64,000 nt of DNA, from NCBI GenBank assembly GCA_010405405.1, contig MU004237.1:1747345-1811344 (forward strand), in the 5' to 3' direction. Shown one piece after another: positions 1 to 11,051 of the stretch. This DNA is from Microthyrium microscopicum (lineage: Eukaryota > Ascomycota > Dothideomycetes > Microthyriales > Microthyriaceae). The notes under the pieces are model-generated. The model was not told where the DNA came from. It saw only the letters and a list, made by a program, of their open reading frames with translations, and did not search any database. A program made the translations under genes and the position numbers. Positions within the stretch are counted from its first letter, which is position 1; the number at the start of each line of letters is the position of its first letter.

Positions 1-742
1 AAGGATTCGGTAGAGGAAGTGATCTAGTCTCTCAGTGTAAATCTTGAAGAATGACTCGACGTCTGCCAGAGATAAAATACCACGGGCAATGATATCGATG
101 TTGGACCGATCGCCACAAGGTAGTAATGGTGGAGGTCGAGTAGGTGGAATAGTAGAAACCACTGAAGCTGGAATTGCTGCTGGTCCCGATTCTGTATCCA
201 TAACCACTTCCCAGCTTGGTGAGTTGTCGGTGTCTCCAGTAGTCGATACCAAAGGCCGATTTCCACTAGCAGCTTCGTCCTCTCTAGCATTTGCGGCCTC
301 GTCTTGTGTTTCAATGAGTAAAGTTCTCAATTCTGGCATAGAGAGCTTGTTCGCGAGCAACTTGATCGCCTCTTCCAAGTTACGAATCTTTCGTTTCGTG
401 GTATGTCTATCTCTTTTGAGGCTATCAGTCAACGGCAATGATTAAAGAATCTTGGAGACAGACAGGATATCTTCCTCCAAAACCATCTGCAGACTTCGGT
501 TCACAGTACATGGTAAATTACGCCTCTTACATCGTATGCATGGTGCTTTTGGGTCTTTCATGTGACATTTAATCTATAGTTGTCAATGATTAGCGAGTTT
601 AATCCCTGTCTTCAAGACATACCTTTTGTTTTCGACAAGCTACACACGCTGTCACCTTTCTGGAGATTTCTGGTGGTTTTCCATCGCCAAAATGCTCTCT
701 GAGAGCACTTATGGACGCTTCGGCTGAGGGAGAAGACGGCAT
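1..742 (-). CDS. Zn2Cys6 transcription factor, 5' part (runs off the left edge)
   Basis: Fungal zinc-cluster DNA-binding regulator. Start ATG at 742. Exon 1 (742-623, 40 codons) ends in CVACRKQK; a 49-nt intron (622-574, donor GTATGT, acceptor CTATAG) leads to IKCHMKDPKAPCIRC and KRRNLPC, completing the six-cysteine pattern C-x2-C-x6-C-x8-C-x2-C-x6-C near residues 33-63. Further on (about 415-330) a heptad-like stretch RKIRNLEEAIKLLANKL looks like the usual dimerisation coil, and near 90-10 DIIARGILSLADVES and the YTERLDHFLYRIL block match the start of the fungal-specific middle homology region. One in-frame TAA lies at about 444-442 between the zinc cluster and the coil; it would be removed by a short in-frame intron (42 or 51 nt, donor GTCTGT), otherwise the gene is broken. 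The 3' part is outside the window. Targets unknown. Confidence 0.85.
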
Positions 743-1195
743 ATTTTCAAATCGAGTCGTGGTCACCGAGAGACCTTAGATCCATGAAGTCAAGCAAGAA
801 CTCAGATCGAGTATGCTAATAGTCATACGGCGAGTAGTAGGGGATACTATCTTTTACTGCTGCACGTTATTTGGTGATCGCACTTCGCCCCGACAACGCT
901 AAACCTCGGGATACATCCGACATTCAGACCTTTCGATTGTCTAACCAATAAGGAGCTGGATTTAAACACATGTTTTGTTACTCCCCTGTCTAATTGCCAG
1001 GATTTCATGAAAATAGTGATCGAAAAGTGTTCATGATGATCAGTGTTCCTAATGTTCGGCGCTGGCCTGCAATCAGTGGTTTGGAGCTCGGAATCTCTTC
1101 AAGAACAATATCTACCATGTACAACGTTTCCAATAAAGCACTGCGTTGTCCACTATCCATCGTGATCCTAGAGCAAAAGGCCGGAGAGTAAAACC
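743..1195. other. Intergenic, promoter of the zinc-cluster gene
   Basis: No gene seen. A 65-codon plus-strand ORF at 994-1191 has no recognisable features and lies tail to tail with the next gene; treated as chance. Confidence 0.5.
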
Positions 1196-2051
1196 TTAGC
1201 CAGCCAATCCAAGCGTATGCTTTACTCGAGCTGCTCTCTGGGGACCATTTCTGGAAGCATATGCGTTATAGAAGGCTTGCCGATGGTTGAAGTCCAATGC
1301 TGACCGGACTTCATAAATTTCAGTGTAGTATCTTTGGATAAGGAAAATCAAATCCTCGAAATCCTTCGCTGTGTGGCGTTGACGGTATGCCTCGAGCTTC
1401 GTTTTCATGATTCTCTCAATGTTCAACACTGGGAAGTTGACATCTTGGTAGGGAATGAGCTCGATGATTGATGGGAACTCATCTACTGAGACAAGACCAA
1501 ATGCGCCTGGGGCTGGTCAGCTCTTAAAAATTTGGCAGAGAGCTGGGGGATGATTTACCGGAGAGCAAGAGATCGACTTCTACCCACATCTCTGGCATAT
1601 TCTGATCCTCGACTTGGGTGAAGATTCTAGCAACTCCAGAGGTTGGGCCGGCGGGCCATAAAACCCTGTTTCTGGCGTTAGTAGCCTTGGGATGGTTATG
1701 TCATGGTTTTCCGTACTTGGGTTGACCTTTCAACGCAATCTTGAGATCGTTCATGTTGCAACCGCAAGCAAAATCTATATCCACGGTCCGTCGAGCGCTT
1801 CCGCGAAGATGAAGTGACCTGTTATATGTTAGTAATAAAGCTGTGATGTCTGCAGGAGAAGGAAAAGCTTACCAACCACCCATCAGCGCATGTACTATGC
1901 CAGCGCTATTCAGCAGACTCGAAACATACAGAGCAGCTTGATGAAGATGCTCATTGGAAACATTTCGCTCGCATAGTGCCTGTAGAGCAGTCATTTGTTG
2001 AGGAGTATAAGTTCCAGGCTCTTGAGCTGGTTGGTCACCTCGAGAAGCCAT
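1196..2051 (-). CDS. Nucleotidyltransferase-fold protein (MNT/AbiEii-like motif)
   Basis: Predicted 232-residue protein from four exons: 2051-1873, 1818-1717, 1665-1559 and 1506-1196 (lengths sum to a multiple of three; introns 51-54 nt with good GT/AG ends). Residues 55-78 read ALMGGWSLHLRGSARRTVDI followed by D75: the GG(S/W) loop and the R-x-T-x-D-I-D signature of minimal or AbiEii-type nucleotidyltransferases, with D73 and D75 as the likely metal-binding pair. WVEVDLLLS further on would supply the third acidic strand. C-terminal part is helical and charged (KTKLEAYRQRHTAKDFEDL), typical of this fold in fungi. The substrate is unknown; it could be a small-molecule or protein nucleotidylyltransferase, or inactive. 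It lies 170 bp downstream of another NTase-like gene in the same orientation. Confidence 0.7.
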
Positions 2052-2221
2052 ATCCGAGTCTGAAATGAGATGTAACGATATTCAAAAAGTTTCGCAGGTG
2101 TCTTTTGTTTGAACAGAGTCACATTAAATGAAAAGGCCATAATTGGCGACCTCCATCTATTCCTGACGAACAGTCGCACGTACCAGGTGAGCAACATGAG
2201 TATTCAGAAACTTGGACAAAA

Positions 2222-3019
2222 TCATACATCGAGCCGTTCTGTATCATCTCGAGGATCTGGACTGCATTTTGGCCGGAACCTGGTATTATACAAATCCTCT
2301 GGGAGTTCTGGTCCAAATCTGTTTACTTTGCTCCTCACGGATGCTTGCCAGATATCTCTTCGTTTCTGCGGCATATCTGGATAGCCTAGCAAGACATTGT
2401 TTTCGTTTGGTTTGATTGATGCCATGAGGTTTTGTGTCTGTCTATTGGTCCAACCAAGGTCAATCGTACCGTCAAGATCAAGGTTTGTATCACCCCAGGA
2501 CTCTTCAAGGTCCATGCCATCAATCAAATCTGCTAGGCTCGCTTCTGAAGCTACGTCAAGAAGACTCTGAGCAAAGACTTCTACCTTGGGGTAAGGTAGA
2601 CCTTGATGGCTGTGTTCAAGGTTGCTGAGAAAGCACTCCAAATGGGCGTCTTTCGAAGGCATGATACAGATGGAAATATTCGATTTCGGCCAGCCAAAGC
2701 GCGGATATGTGTGAGCAAGGCTACAGGGAGCAGGACTGACTGGCGGCAGGCTCTCCCAAGGCCCCATTTCCTTGATCAAATTGGCCGCTTGTGATGCAGA
2801 CTCCGTTGGTACACAAATCTCCCAGTCCTACGTTTGTCAATGTGTAACCTTTGGAAAACGGAAAAGACTGACGTCACGGGCTCTAGCAGCACCATAGTAT
2901 CGCAGTGCGCTGACACCTACGAGACAGCATGTTATTCCAGCTGCTTCAAGCTCATTGATGACATTCAGGACTTCCAACGCCCCGTGAGGCGATACTCTGC
3001 TGTCTCCACTGAGCGGCAT
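2222..3019 (-). CDS. Fungal NTase-like hypothetical protein
   Basis: Predicted 250 residues from exons 3019-2873 and 2827-2222, joined in phase 0 (donor GTCAGT, acceptor CGTAG). Residues 29-52 contain ITCCLVGVSALRYYGAARAR then DDWEIC: an hG-x-S loop followed by a D-x-E pair, which resembles a degenerate nucleotidyltransferase active site. The middle has a conserved-looking LLDVASEASLADLIDGMDLE block and the C-terminus ends with TRFRPK and a basic-acidic tail. This arrangement occurs in a widespread fungal family of unknown function (from general knowledge, no search done). Same strand as and upstream of the other NTase-like gene, so the two may be an old divergent pair. Catalytic activity is not assured because the second acidic residue is Glu and the third is not clear. 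Confidence 0.6.
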
Positions 3020-3582
3020 GGTGGATTTTGATGCACTGAATATCCCTTCGACTTTCAGTCGCCATCTAATGAAAGCTGTTTCCAGAAAGAACGATTAGAG
3101 CGCGACTTGATTGAATATGAGTGTCTTGTTGGAGTCTGGAGATGGAGACGTGAATCAAGATGTGTGGTAGGGATTCGCGTTGGCGGTTATTTATCAATCC
3201 GAACCAGTAAGATGTAAGCTTGTTCAGCCTTGCGGCGGTTCCTTGCATATTCGCCGCACTAGGCCGTCTTTGGCATCCTTGCAAACCTGGCCCAAAGAGG
3301 TATTATGCCAAGATGCCCCTGACCCAATGGCCGTGCATCTTCATTTGCGGGCCCATCATCATTTACTGTTCTGAAGCCAAGTCTGCCAACTTCATCAATT
3401 CTCCCTTCATTCACAAATCTCTCTTTACTGTGCTTTTCGTCATTCTTTAACAACTATCTTCTCTTCAACTGTCTCTCTTTTGCCCTCTTTATACTGAAAG
3501 GCACCTTTTAAACACCAATTATATCCCGGATCCACGTTCGGCCCTTCCGTTTCAAACAGATCACCAACGCGTTTCCTTCACC
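3020..3582. promoter_or_regulatory. Divergent intergenic region with CT-rich leader of the GH17 gene
   Basis: Separates the minus-strand NTase-like gene from the plus-strand GH17 gene. The part 3408-3500 is strongly pyrimidine rich (TCTTCTCTTCAACTGTCTCT and similar), the usual leader signature of well expressed fungal genes. No gene seen. Confidence 0.5.
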
Positions 3583-4663
3583 ATGAAACTCTCCACCTTT
3601 GCTCCTCTCGCCCTCTCAGTTGCTCCTTCTCTCGTCTCTGCTGCGACCGGCTCGCTAGGCTTTGCTCTTGGAACAAAAAATGCCGACGGCTCTTGCAAGG
3701 CTCAGAAAGATTACGAGGCAGACTTTGATGCCATCTCAGCAAACACTCCAGCCAAAGTAGTCCGTGGATATTCAGCTTCTGACTGCAACTCTGCACAATA
3801 CATCCTACCAGCTGCAAAGAGCAAGAACTTCCAGGTTGTGCTGGGTATCTGGTATGTCAAGATTGAATATACACGATAGTATCCGAGGGACGGCAATGCT
3901 GACAAGGACGCGTTTTTAGGCCTGATGTCGATACTTCTTACAATGCCGACTTGTCCGCAATCACCAAGAATGCACCCAACTATGCCGATCAAGTCTGGGG
4001 TATTACTGTTGGTTCCGAGACCCTCTACCGTGGAAACTTCACTGGTGCTCAGCTTGCTGCTAAAATGAGCGCTGTCAAGACTGCTACCGGAGGAAAATTC
4101 AAGATTGGTACCGCAGACAGCTGGAACAAGTACGCTGATGGCACTGCCGATGCTGTCATTAAGAGTGGCCCAGACTTCCTGTATGTGTACCAACATTGAT
4201 TACAGGGACTATACTGACTGGAATAGCTTTATTAACGCCTTCGGTTTCTGGCAAGGTGCAGCCATTGCAAATGCCTCCCACACCTACTTCGATGATATCA
4301 GTCAATCCTTCAACCACATCGAGAGCATTGCCGGCACTGGCAAGATTGAACTCTGGACTGGCGAGACTGGCTGGCCAACAAGTATGTTATCAACTCCCGT
4401 TGTTGACTTTTCCAAGCTAACAAATCTCTTCAGCTGATCAGACTAAATACGAAGCCGCCGTTGGTGGTGTTTCAAACGCCCAAACTTTCTACACCTCCGG
4501 AATTTGCAGCATGCTCAACTACGGTTACAACGCCTTTTACTTCGAGGCTTTTGACGAGCCATGGAAGCCAGCCTCCATCGGTCTCAACGGCCAACCTGCT
4601 GACGAGACTCATTGGGGTGCCATGAACGCGGACCGCACGACTAAGTTCCCTCTCAAGTGTTAG
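3583..4663 (+). CDS. Secreted GH17 beta-1,3-glucanosyltransferase/glucanase (Bgl2/Bgt1 type)
   Basis: Acts on cell-wall beta-1,3-glucan, splitting and re-joining chains. Four exons: 3583-3851, 3920-4180, 4227-4381, 4434-4663, giving 304 residues, the same size as fungal Bgl2/Bgt1 proteins. Residues 1-20 are a signal peptide ending VSA. GSLGFALGTKNADGSC and VRGYSASDCN are typical of the N-terminal barrel strands. GH17 catalytic residues are visible: acid/base E123 in GITVGSETLYRGNF and nucleophile E223 in WTGETGWPT. FYFEAFDEPWKP near the C-terminus is the conserved last strand. No GPI signal or carbohydrate module follows, so the enzyme should be soluble or loosely wall-bound. All introns are 46-68 nt. 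The gene appears intact. Confidence 0.95.
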
Positions 4664-5280
4664 GATGCTTTAGACGAAACGACAAGTGCGAGCACACCCA
4701 TTTTGCCGACCGCAATCTTCCCGTTCCCTTCGGCATCTGGCCCTCCAGCGGCCACTTTCACCTCGTTATTAACGGCTCCCGGAATCCCAGTGCAACCACC
4801 AATTTGGGCGCCCGCTTCAGGGGATGTAGGATCGTGGCTTGTCGGACCGACTTCCTCTAAGCCCACGCCTTCACCACATGCGCGTACAACAATGATCATC
4901 TCTTGAGTTATTAGTTGATGGGGCGACACGGAGTTTATTGTTCATCCCCAGAACCCGGTAGTAGTGGATAATTATTGATCTGGTTGTGTTTGGATTGTCT
5001 GCGATACATAAATAGAAATCGGACGGGCCAGTGTGGTCTGTCTGCGGCGAATCATAATGGCATGGTAAAGGCGTTCTGCTTGAACCAGATAGGTTTCTTT
5101 CAATTGAAAAACTTTTATACCTGACCTTCGACAACTTCGAAGTGTTTCTCATTTTATATCCCACTAGGCTACTTCCGTTCAGTTCGTGAACAACAACGCT
5201 TCTATTTCCCAACTCAACATATGTAGCTAACAAATATGCTATATAGTGACATCCTACATATCCACATACCCTTCAGGCCC
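4664..5280. other. Convergent 3' flanks of GH17 and P5CDH genes
   Basis: No gene seen. ORFs on both strands here lack family motifs. The region should hold the 3' untranslated parts of the two convergent genes. Confidence 0.5.
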
Positions 5281-7245
5281 TCAAATCTTGTTACTAGGAT
5301 ACTCAACCTCCACACTCCCCACGAAATCCTCCTTGATCGACCGTGGACTTACAAACCGGCTCAAAATATTCGCACTTCCCGCTTTACTACAACCCAGTTA
5401 GCACCCATGCCCTCTTGGAAAATCGATAAACTTACTCATTGGTACCACTCGCCCTCGCACCACCAAACGGCTGCTGTCCAACAACCGCACCAGTACTCTT
5501 ACAGTTGACATAAAAATTACCCGCCGCATTCCTCAGTCTCTCCTCTGCCTCGCGCACAATATTCCGATCAGCCGCAAATACAGCGCCTGTCAACGCATAC
5601 TCGCTCGTCTCGTCAATCGTCTTGCAAATCGTAGCCAGAGAATCTGCTGAGGCATCATCGTAAACGTGGATTACCAGCACTGGCCCGAAAAGCTCTTTGC
5701 TAAACAGCTCGTGGGAGGCAGATTTGCTCTCATATACTGTAGGATGTACGAAAAATCCTTTCGAGCTGTCATGTTTGCCGCCAACGAGTAGAGTGAGGGA
5801 GGAATCTTTGTTGGCAGCGTCAATGGCGCCGCTGACACGATCGAATGCTCCTTGGTGGATTAGGGGACCGATGAAGTTTTCGGGAGTGGTGCTTGGTCCG
5901 ACTTTCAGTGTTTTGGTGGCCGCGATGAGACCGTCTTTGAATTCAGGCCATACGCTTTTCGCGACGTATGCGCGGCTCGTGGCAGAGCATTTCTGGCCTT
6001 GATATTCGAAGGCGCCGCGTACAGTTTGGGCTACGGCGTTGGGGATGTCTGCTGTGCCGTGTACGAGATGGAAGTTCTTGCCGCCTGTTTCGCCGATGAT
6101 GCGTGGATAGCCACGATATTTGCCGTCTGCAATGTTGGATGCGATTTTGCCATAGAGGCCGCGGAAGACGGCTGTGCTGCCGGTATAATGGAGTGCCGCG
6201 AATTGTTTGTGGTTCAGCGCAGCGTCTGTGACAGTGACGGGGTCGCCGGGCACGAATTGGATTACGCCGGCGGGGAGACCTGCTTCGAGCAGGATTTGGT
6301 ATGTTAGCCAGTTTGCTGCGATTGCGTAGTCTGATGGTTTCCAGAGGACGACATTGCCCATGAGTGCTGGCACAGCGACGAGGTTGCCGCCAATGGCGGT
6401 GAAGTTGAAGGGTGAGATGGCGTATACGAAGCCTTCGAGCGGTCTGTATTCAGTGCGGTTCCATACACCGGGTGAATTGTGTGCTGGTTGAGTTTGGTAG
6501 AGCTCTTCCGCGAATTGGACGTTGAAGCGTAGAAAGTCTACAAATTCTGCAGCAGCGTCGATTTCTGCTTGCCAGGCGTTTTTGCCTTGTCCGACCATGG
6601 TAGCGGCCATGATGGCACTCCGGTATTTGCCAGCGACTAGGTCGGCGGCTTTGAGGAAGACTGCGGCGCGGTCGGCGAAAGGAAGGGATTCCCAGGCGGG
6701 TTTGGCGGCGAGAGCAGAGTCAATGGCCTTGTTGACGTCGGCAGTGGAGGCATTGGAGTATTTTGCTACGACGGTGGAGTGGGAGGATGGGTCGTATTGC
6801 TCTTTGATGGTGGAGGTGGTGATCTGGGGGCGTCAGTACTGTGCTCTGGTGGTGTGGTGGGTGTTTGTACGTGTTTGCCGTCAATTACGAGTGGGACTTC
6901 CCATGGTGCTTCTTTTTGGAGCTTGGAGACGGCATCTTCTAAAATTTTGCGGTCTTCCGAGCCCTTGGTATAGTGTTTCTGGAGCTATTAGCTTCTTAAG
7001 ATCTGGTTGTGTGGTTGTGGTCATACGTTGGGCTCGTTGGAGACCTTGGGGATCTTGAAAGCAGCTAGATTGGCCATTGTTCTTGTCGATTGTATACTGG
7101 ATCTTGTCACTCTATTTGTATAAAAAGAAGAAGAAGAAGAAATCGAGCAAAGGGGAGCTCTAGCAGCACGCAATGAAGCAATAGCTAGCAAAGAGTGGGT
7201 CCGATGGCCACCAAGCACGGGACCGACAGACTTTGACAGAAGCAT
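5281..7245 (-). CDS. prnC: Delta-1-pyrroline-5-carboxylate dehydrogenase, mitochondrial
   Basis: Second step of proline catabolism: oxidises P5C/glutamate semialdehyde to glutamate with NAD+ in the mitochondrial matrix. Four exons: 7245-7027, 6978-6871, 6823-5436, 5386-5281 (606 residues). ALDH hallmarks: GFVYAISPFNFTAIGGN, VVLWKPSDYA, the nucleotide-site GSTAVFRGLYG, the catalytic E354 in IIGETGGKNF and C388 in GQKCSATSRAY, and the C-terminal QQPFGGARASGTN. The last short exon supplies DKAGSANILSRFVSPRSIKE, normal for this family. Two in-frame starts exist: ATG 7245 adds 56 residues rich in Ser, Arg and hydrophobics, resembling a matrix-targeting presequence; ATG 7077 starts directly at ANLAAFKIPKVSNEP. 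The longer form is preferred because the enzyme is mitochondrial. Symbol follows the Aspergillus name (PUT2 in yeast). Confidence 0.95.
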
Positions 7246-7886
7246 GGGCTGAAAGCTAGAATCAGAGGCAACAAATGGTAGGCTTAGAATAGTCCCAGGT
7301 GGTGCGTGGGATCAGGCTCTTAATGGTTCGTGGAAGGCGAGTCTGCAAGGAGGTTAACGTGATTGATCTTGAGCTTGATGTCGAAAACATGTGTCTGAAT
7401 TCCCACGAGGTACCAAAGTGCGGTTATTCACGGAACCAATGCGATATGGCGATAGTGGGGCTAACGATTGCATATTTCTATCAGAGATTGCTGATATTGC
7501 CTTCAGGTACCTGGTTCATGCATATTAAAATGCTACCTAGTTTTGTCTGATAGCCATTTATGTCTCCGATCGCGGTCATCAATATCAAGTTACCGGTGTC
7601 AAACGAAGGAAAGTACAAGCAACTACATTGCATTTGAGTTTTGACCACCAATAAGAACTACTACAGAGCAACAAAAACTGAACTATCATACAATGACACA
7701 CAGCGATATCGCCGACAATGCTGATAAGAGTTCAAAGTATTGGCGCTAGAAAAACAGATTTTGAGTTGACGCGTTTGACATCAATCGTCAGAAGCCTCTC
7801 CTCCCAGTCCTGCAACGGAACACTGAACGCTCAACATCCAACTCCATTGCAAAAGAGCCAGTCAAAACCAACCCTGAGTTCAGAGC
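7246..7886. other. Intergenic
   Basis: No gene seen. Contains the P5CDH upstream region and the 3' flank of the next minus-strand gene (G1). Confidence 0.5.
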
Positions 7887-10089
7887 TTAGAGATCGAGAG
7901 TACGAGCGTGTTCGTCAAAGAAAACACGCATCGCACCAGGAGGAATCATGGGAGTATGATACCACTCCTTGATTGTATCCTTGACATGAGGATATCGCAG
8001 CGCCGGGAAGTAGTTTCCCCAAAGTCGAAGTCGCTCAAGCTCACTCACAATCCATTCCGGATCAGAGACATCGAAACAGCCATCAGCTTTGATTGCGAAT
8101 CCATTGACAGTAGGTGTGGAGGTCTCAGGATCGTCTATCGCCAGATGGCCCACATAGTTGAAATCGAAGAATTTCAGATACTCCTCATAATCTCCCTCCT
8201 TAGGTGGTTCCAGCCATTCGTTGATCTTGATGGGCTCTTCTGAGTGCTGGCGGCGTAGGTATATTGTGGTGGAAGGTTTCAGAGATTTAAGTAGGCTGGT
8301 GAAGGCTCTAATATCTTCGTAAGATCCATCCTCGCTCGATAGAATAAGCTCTAAAGAGTCAAGTTTGTTGAATCGCTTTAGATCGAATATTTTCTCGTAC
8401 GAAAAGTTGTCCATAGGCATACGTGCCGTATACAAGAGATGGCTCATTATGCTTTTCTGGCGCCCAAGGCGCCATGACCGGAGTGAGACTGCGTGTCTGA
8501 CCTGGAGTTTGTTAGTATAAAATCATGATCAGAGCGAACACCACGAAAAGTCCATTTGGTTTTTTTGCCGTGGACTCTGGAGCCGTAGACCGCTCATCGT
8601 ATCCGGTGGCAGTCATAGCACTCGATTAGGAACAAATTCTATGGTAGCCATCGAGTACGATGGGAGGTATGGATGTTTTAGTTCCAGCGCATGTCGTCAA
8701 GGAATGTGATATAACAGGGGCAAATCTTACCAGTCCCTTTTCCTCACGATGTCGAGTGTTTCGCAACACGAGTTTTCGGACAAGGTATTGAGGCTTCACC
8801 GTGGAGCCAAAGTAGTCGCGGGTTAGTACATCGACTTTTGTTTTGATTTCGCCATTGAAACGACTTAGTTCTAATTCACTGGCATGGAAACCAATTTGAA
8901 ATGTGTTCTTCTTGTAGAAGACGGCGGCGGCCTGCTGGGACAGTTCTGAACCGACGATCGCTGAAGATAAGAAGCATGCTTCATCGCGTGGAAGATATGC
9001 TGTACATGCATCCCTATATATATTCTTGGCTTCATTCAACCGCAACTTGATTTCGATTGGAGTCTCCTGCTCATAGGTATATTCGAAAACCATTTCGCGA
9101 AGCTCAAATGGGAACGTCAGGAGACCTTTGACACCGTCATGGATACGGGGAATTTGGGACATCTCGAAAGAACAAGCTCGTTGGAAAGAGTCGCGTCTAG
9201 CTTGTAGTGCAACCAGAGTAGTCGCACTCTCAAACATCTCGACAGCTGCTTCTCGTTCTTCGAAAGAGCTTTCAATTGCCAAAAAGTCACGGAAGTCGGT
9301 GTGAACAGAGTGAAGAAGGAACGACTCGCCATCGGCCATGCTAAAAATATGCTGCTGAACAATAGCATATTGATTGTGCTTTGTATTGTGTGTGAATTCC
9401 TGGACTCGTAATTTGACATTTTGGCTTCGATTGTCGATCTCTGTAGACATGAGAGACACATGAGTATAGTCGATATTGAGTGGTCTTCTACGTGGAGCTT
9501 GAAGCCGTCTACGAGTTTCCTGAAGCTGGGCTACAGCAAGCTCAAGTCGTTCTTCCAGTGATGGTGGAGGGACTGTAGGATGCGAAGGTAACGGTTGTAC
9601 AGCCACTGGAGCAACTGGAGGCAGACGGTGCGTTTTCCCATTCCATCGGTTCCGCCGATTTGGACGATTCGTATGGTTTCCTCGATCTAGTTGATTTAGA
9701 TTCGAATGACTCGATTGATTTTGTTGATTGGCGCGCCCGCGGTTCCAATTCTGGTTTCGCCAATTCCGACGACCAGAACCAATTCCAGAAGTTGTACCGC
9801 GTGGCGGTTGCGTGTTTGATGTTGCAGATGGAATATTTGGCTGTTGCGGTCGGGATACAGCCGCAGGCGGCCTAGTTTGTAGCTCAGATGTCGGCGCAGC
9901 GATGTTTGTTGGGACAGAGGGTTGCTGAATAGAAGGCGCAGACTGTGCAGGCAAATTCGGACGATTTGTAGGAGCTGGTCTATTGGCAGTGTTTCCATCA
10001 ACAGGCGCCGGGCTGGCAAGAGCCGCGTTGTTGTTTCCTAAGCGGAGCCTATTCAGGGATGCGCTCAAGCTTGTTTGATCTGGGTTCAT
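7887..10089 (-). CDS. G1: F-box/2EXR-like paralog with Asn/Pro-rich N-terminus
   Basis: First member (leftmost, transcribed leftwards) of a four-copy tandem family. Two exons: 10089-8731 and 8501-7887, 657 residues; the intron is long for this window (229 nt) and sits where the other copies have none. Residues 1-205 are low complexity, rich in Asn, Pro, Gln and Arg (for example RGRANQQNQSSHSNLNQ). The conserved part begins at NIDYTHVSLMSTEI (206-219), followed by MFESATTLVALQARRD, then an F-box/2EXR-like helix motif FPFELREMVFEYTY (326-339) and LSQQAAAVFYKKNTFQ. The C-terminus has KINEWLEPPKEGD, FFDFNYVG, TVNGFA, YPHVKDTIKEW and GAMRVFFDEHARTL, shared by all copies. Function unknown; by motif it may be an adaptor of an SCF ubiquitin ligase, but this is inference. 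ATG 10089 chosen because the longer ORF lacks an ATG further upstream. Confidence 0.8.
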
Positions 10090-11051
10090 ATTGGCGATAT
10101 GAATGATAGATTTATTGACGATTGAAGATATGAGAGGATGAATTTTGTCTGAATGGCAGGTAGCCGGGGTTGGGTATTTGTGAAATTTGTGAGAATTTGG
10201 GTGGTGGTGAAGAGTAGAGGAAGATGGCAAAGAGCAAGCTGGATGACGCTTCTCATGAAGAGGGACTAAGCGGTAATGAGTGAAGGTTGTCAAGTGAAAG
10301 ATGATCAGTGAGGTCTAGTTAAGGGAGGAAGGAAGGTTTACCGTTATGCGGATTAGAGGCGATAGTCTGAGCCTCTGAGGTGATCATTCGAGCTGATAAT
10401 TGGAGGCAATTGTTTCCAGATGGAGCACTATCATTGATTGAACATCGAAAGGGAGCTGATGTACACCAATGAGCAGTATTGGCGACGGATAAAGCATTTC
10501 CTAGCCGGGGTATGGAAGTCCTTCGAGGGACTGCGAGTCCATCAAGATCCAGGTTGTAAGGTTTTCTAGGTTTTTATCTGATGGAAGAATTGATATGAGT
10601 CTTCAGAGTTTGGCTATCTGATAGTAGTATAGTACTGTTATTCTATACAGTAATTTCAAGTTTTTTGAGTGCGAAATGATTTGAGGATATTTTCTTTTAT
10701 ACAAGCTTATGATTGATATCTACCTAAAACAGCAATACCTTGACGATACAGACGGGTAGCAATCGAATACTGCCCCTGATATGCTGAGCACCTATTAATC
10801 GCAGAGACTCCGGATATAGCGCTGGCAGTGAATCGTTACAATAATTGGTTACAAGTTGTCATGCTGCACAAACGCTGGAATGAAGCTAACGACCATTGAA
10901 CCAAATCATAAGTGCACTCATAACCATAGCGGCGGCTTTCATCACCCTCTACCGGTGAAATGTGTGAATTCCCCATGACCTTCGAGAAAGTCGAGAAACT
11001 CTCAACGTCTCATGATAGTCGATGGCAATGTTGTACCCACAATCTCGAGAT
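10090..11051. other. Intergenic between G1 and G2
   Basis: No gene seen. Roughly 1 kb, holding the promoter of G1 and the 3' flank of G2. Spacing is similar to the other gaps in the array. Confidence 0.5.

Noticed and set aside
10090-10293. N-terminal extension of G1
   Set aside because: Frame is open but opens with TTG; sequence reads like a leader.
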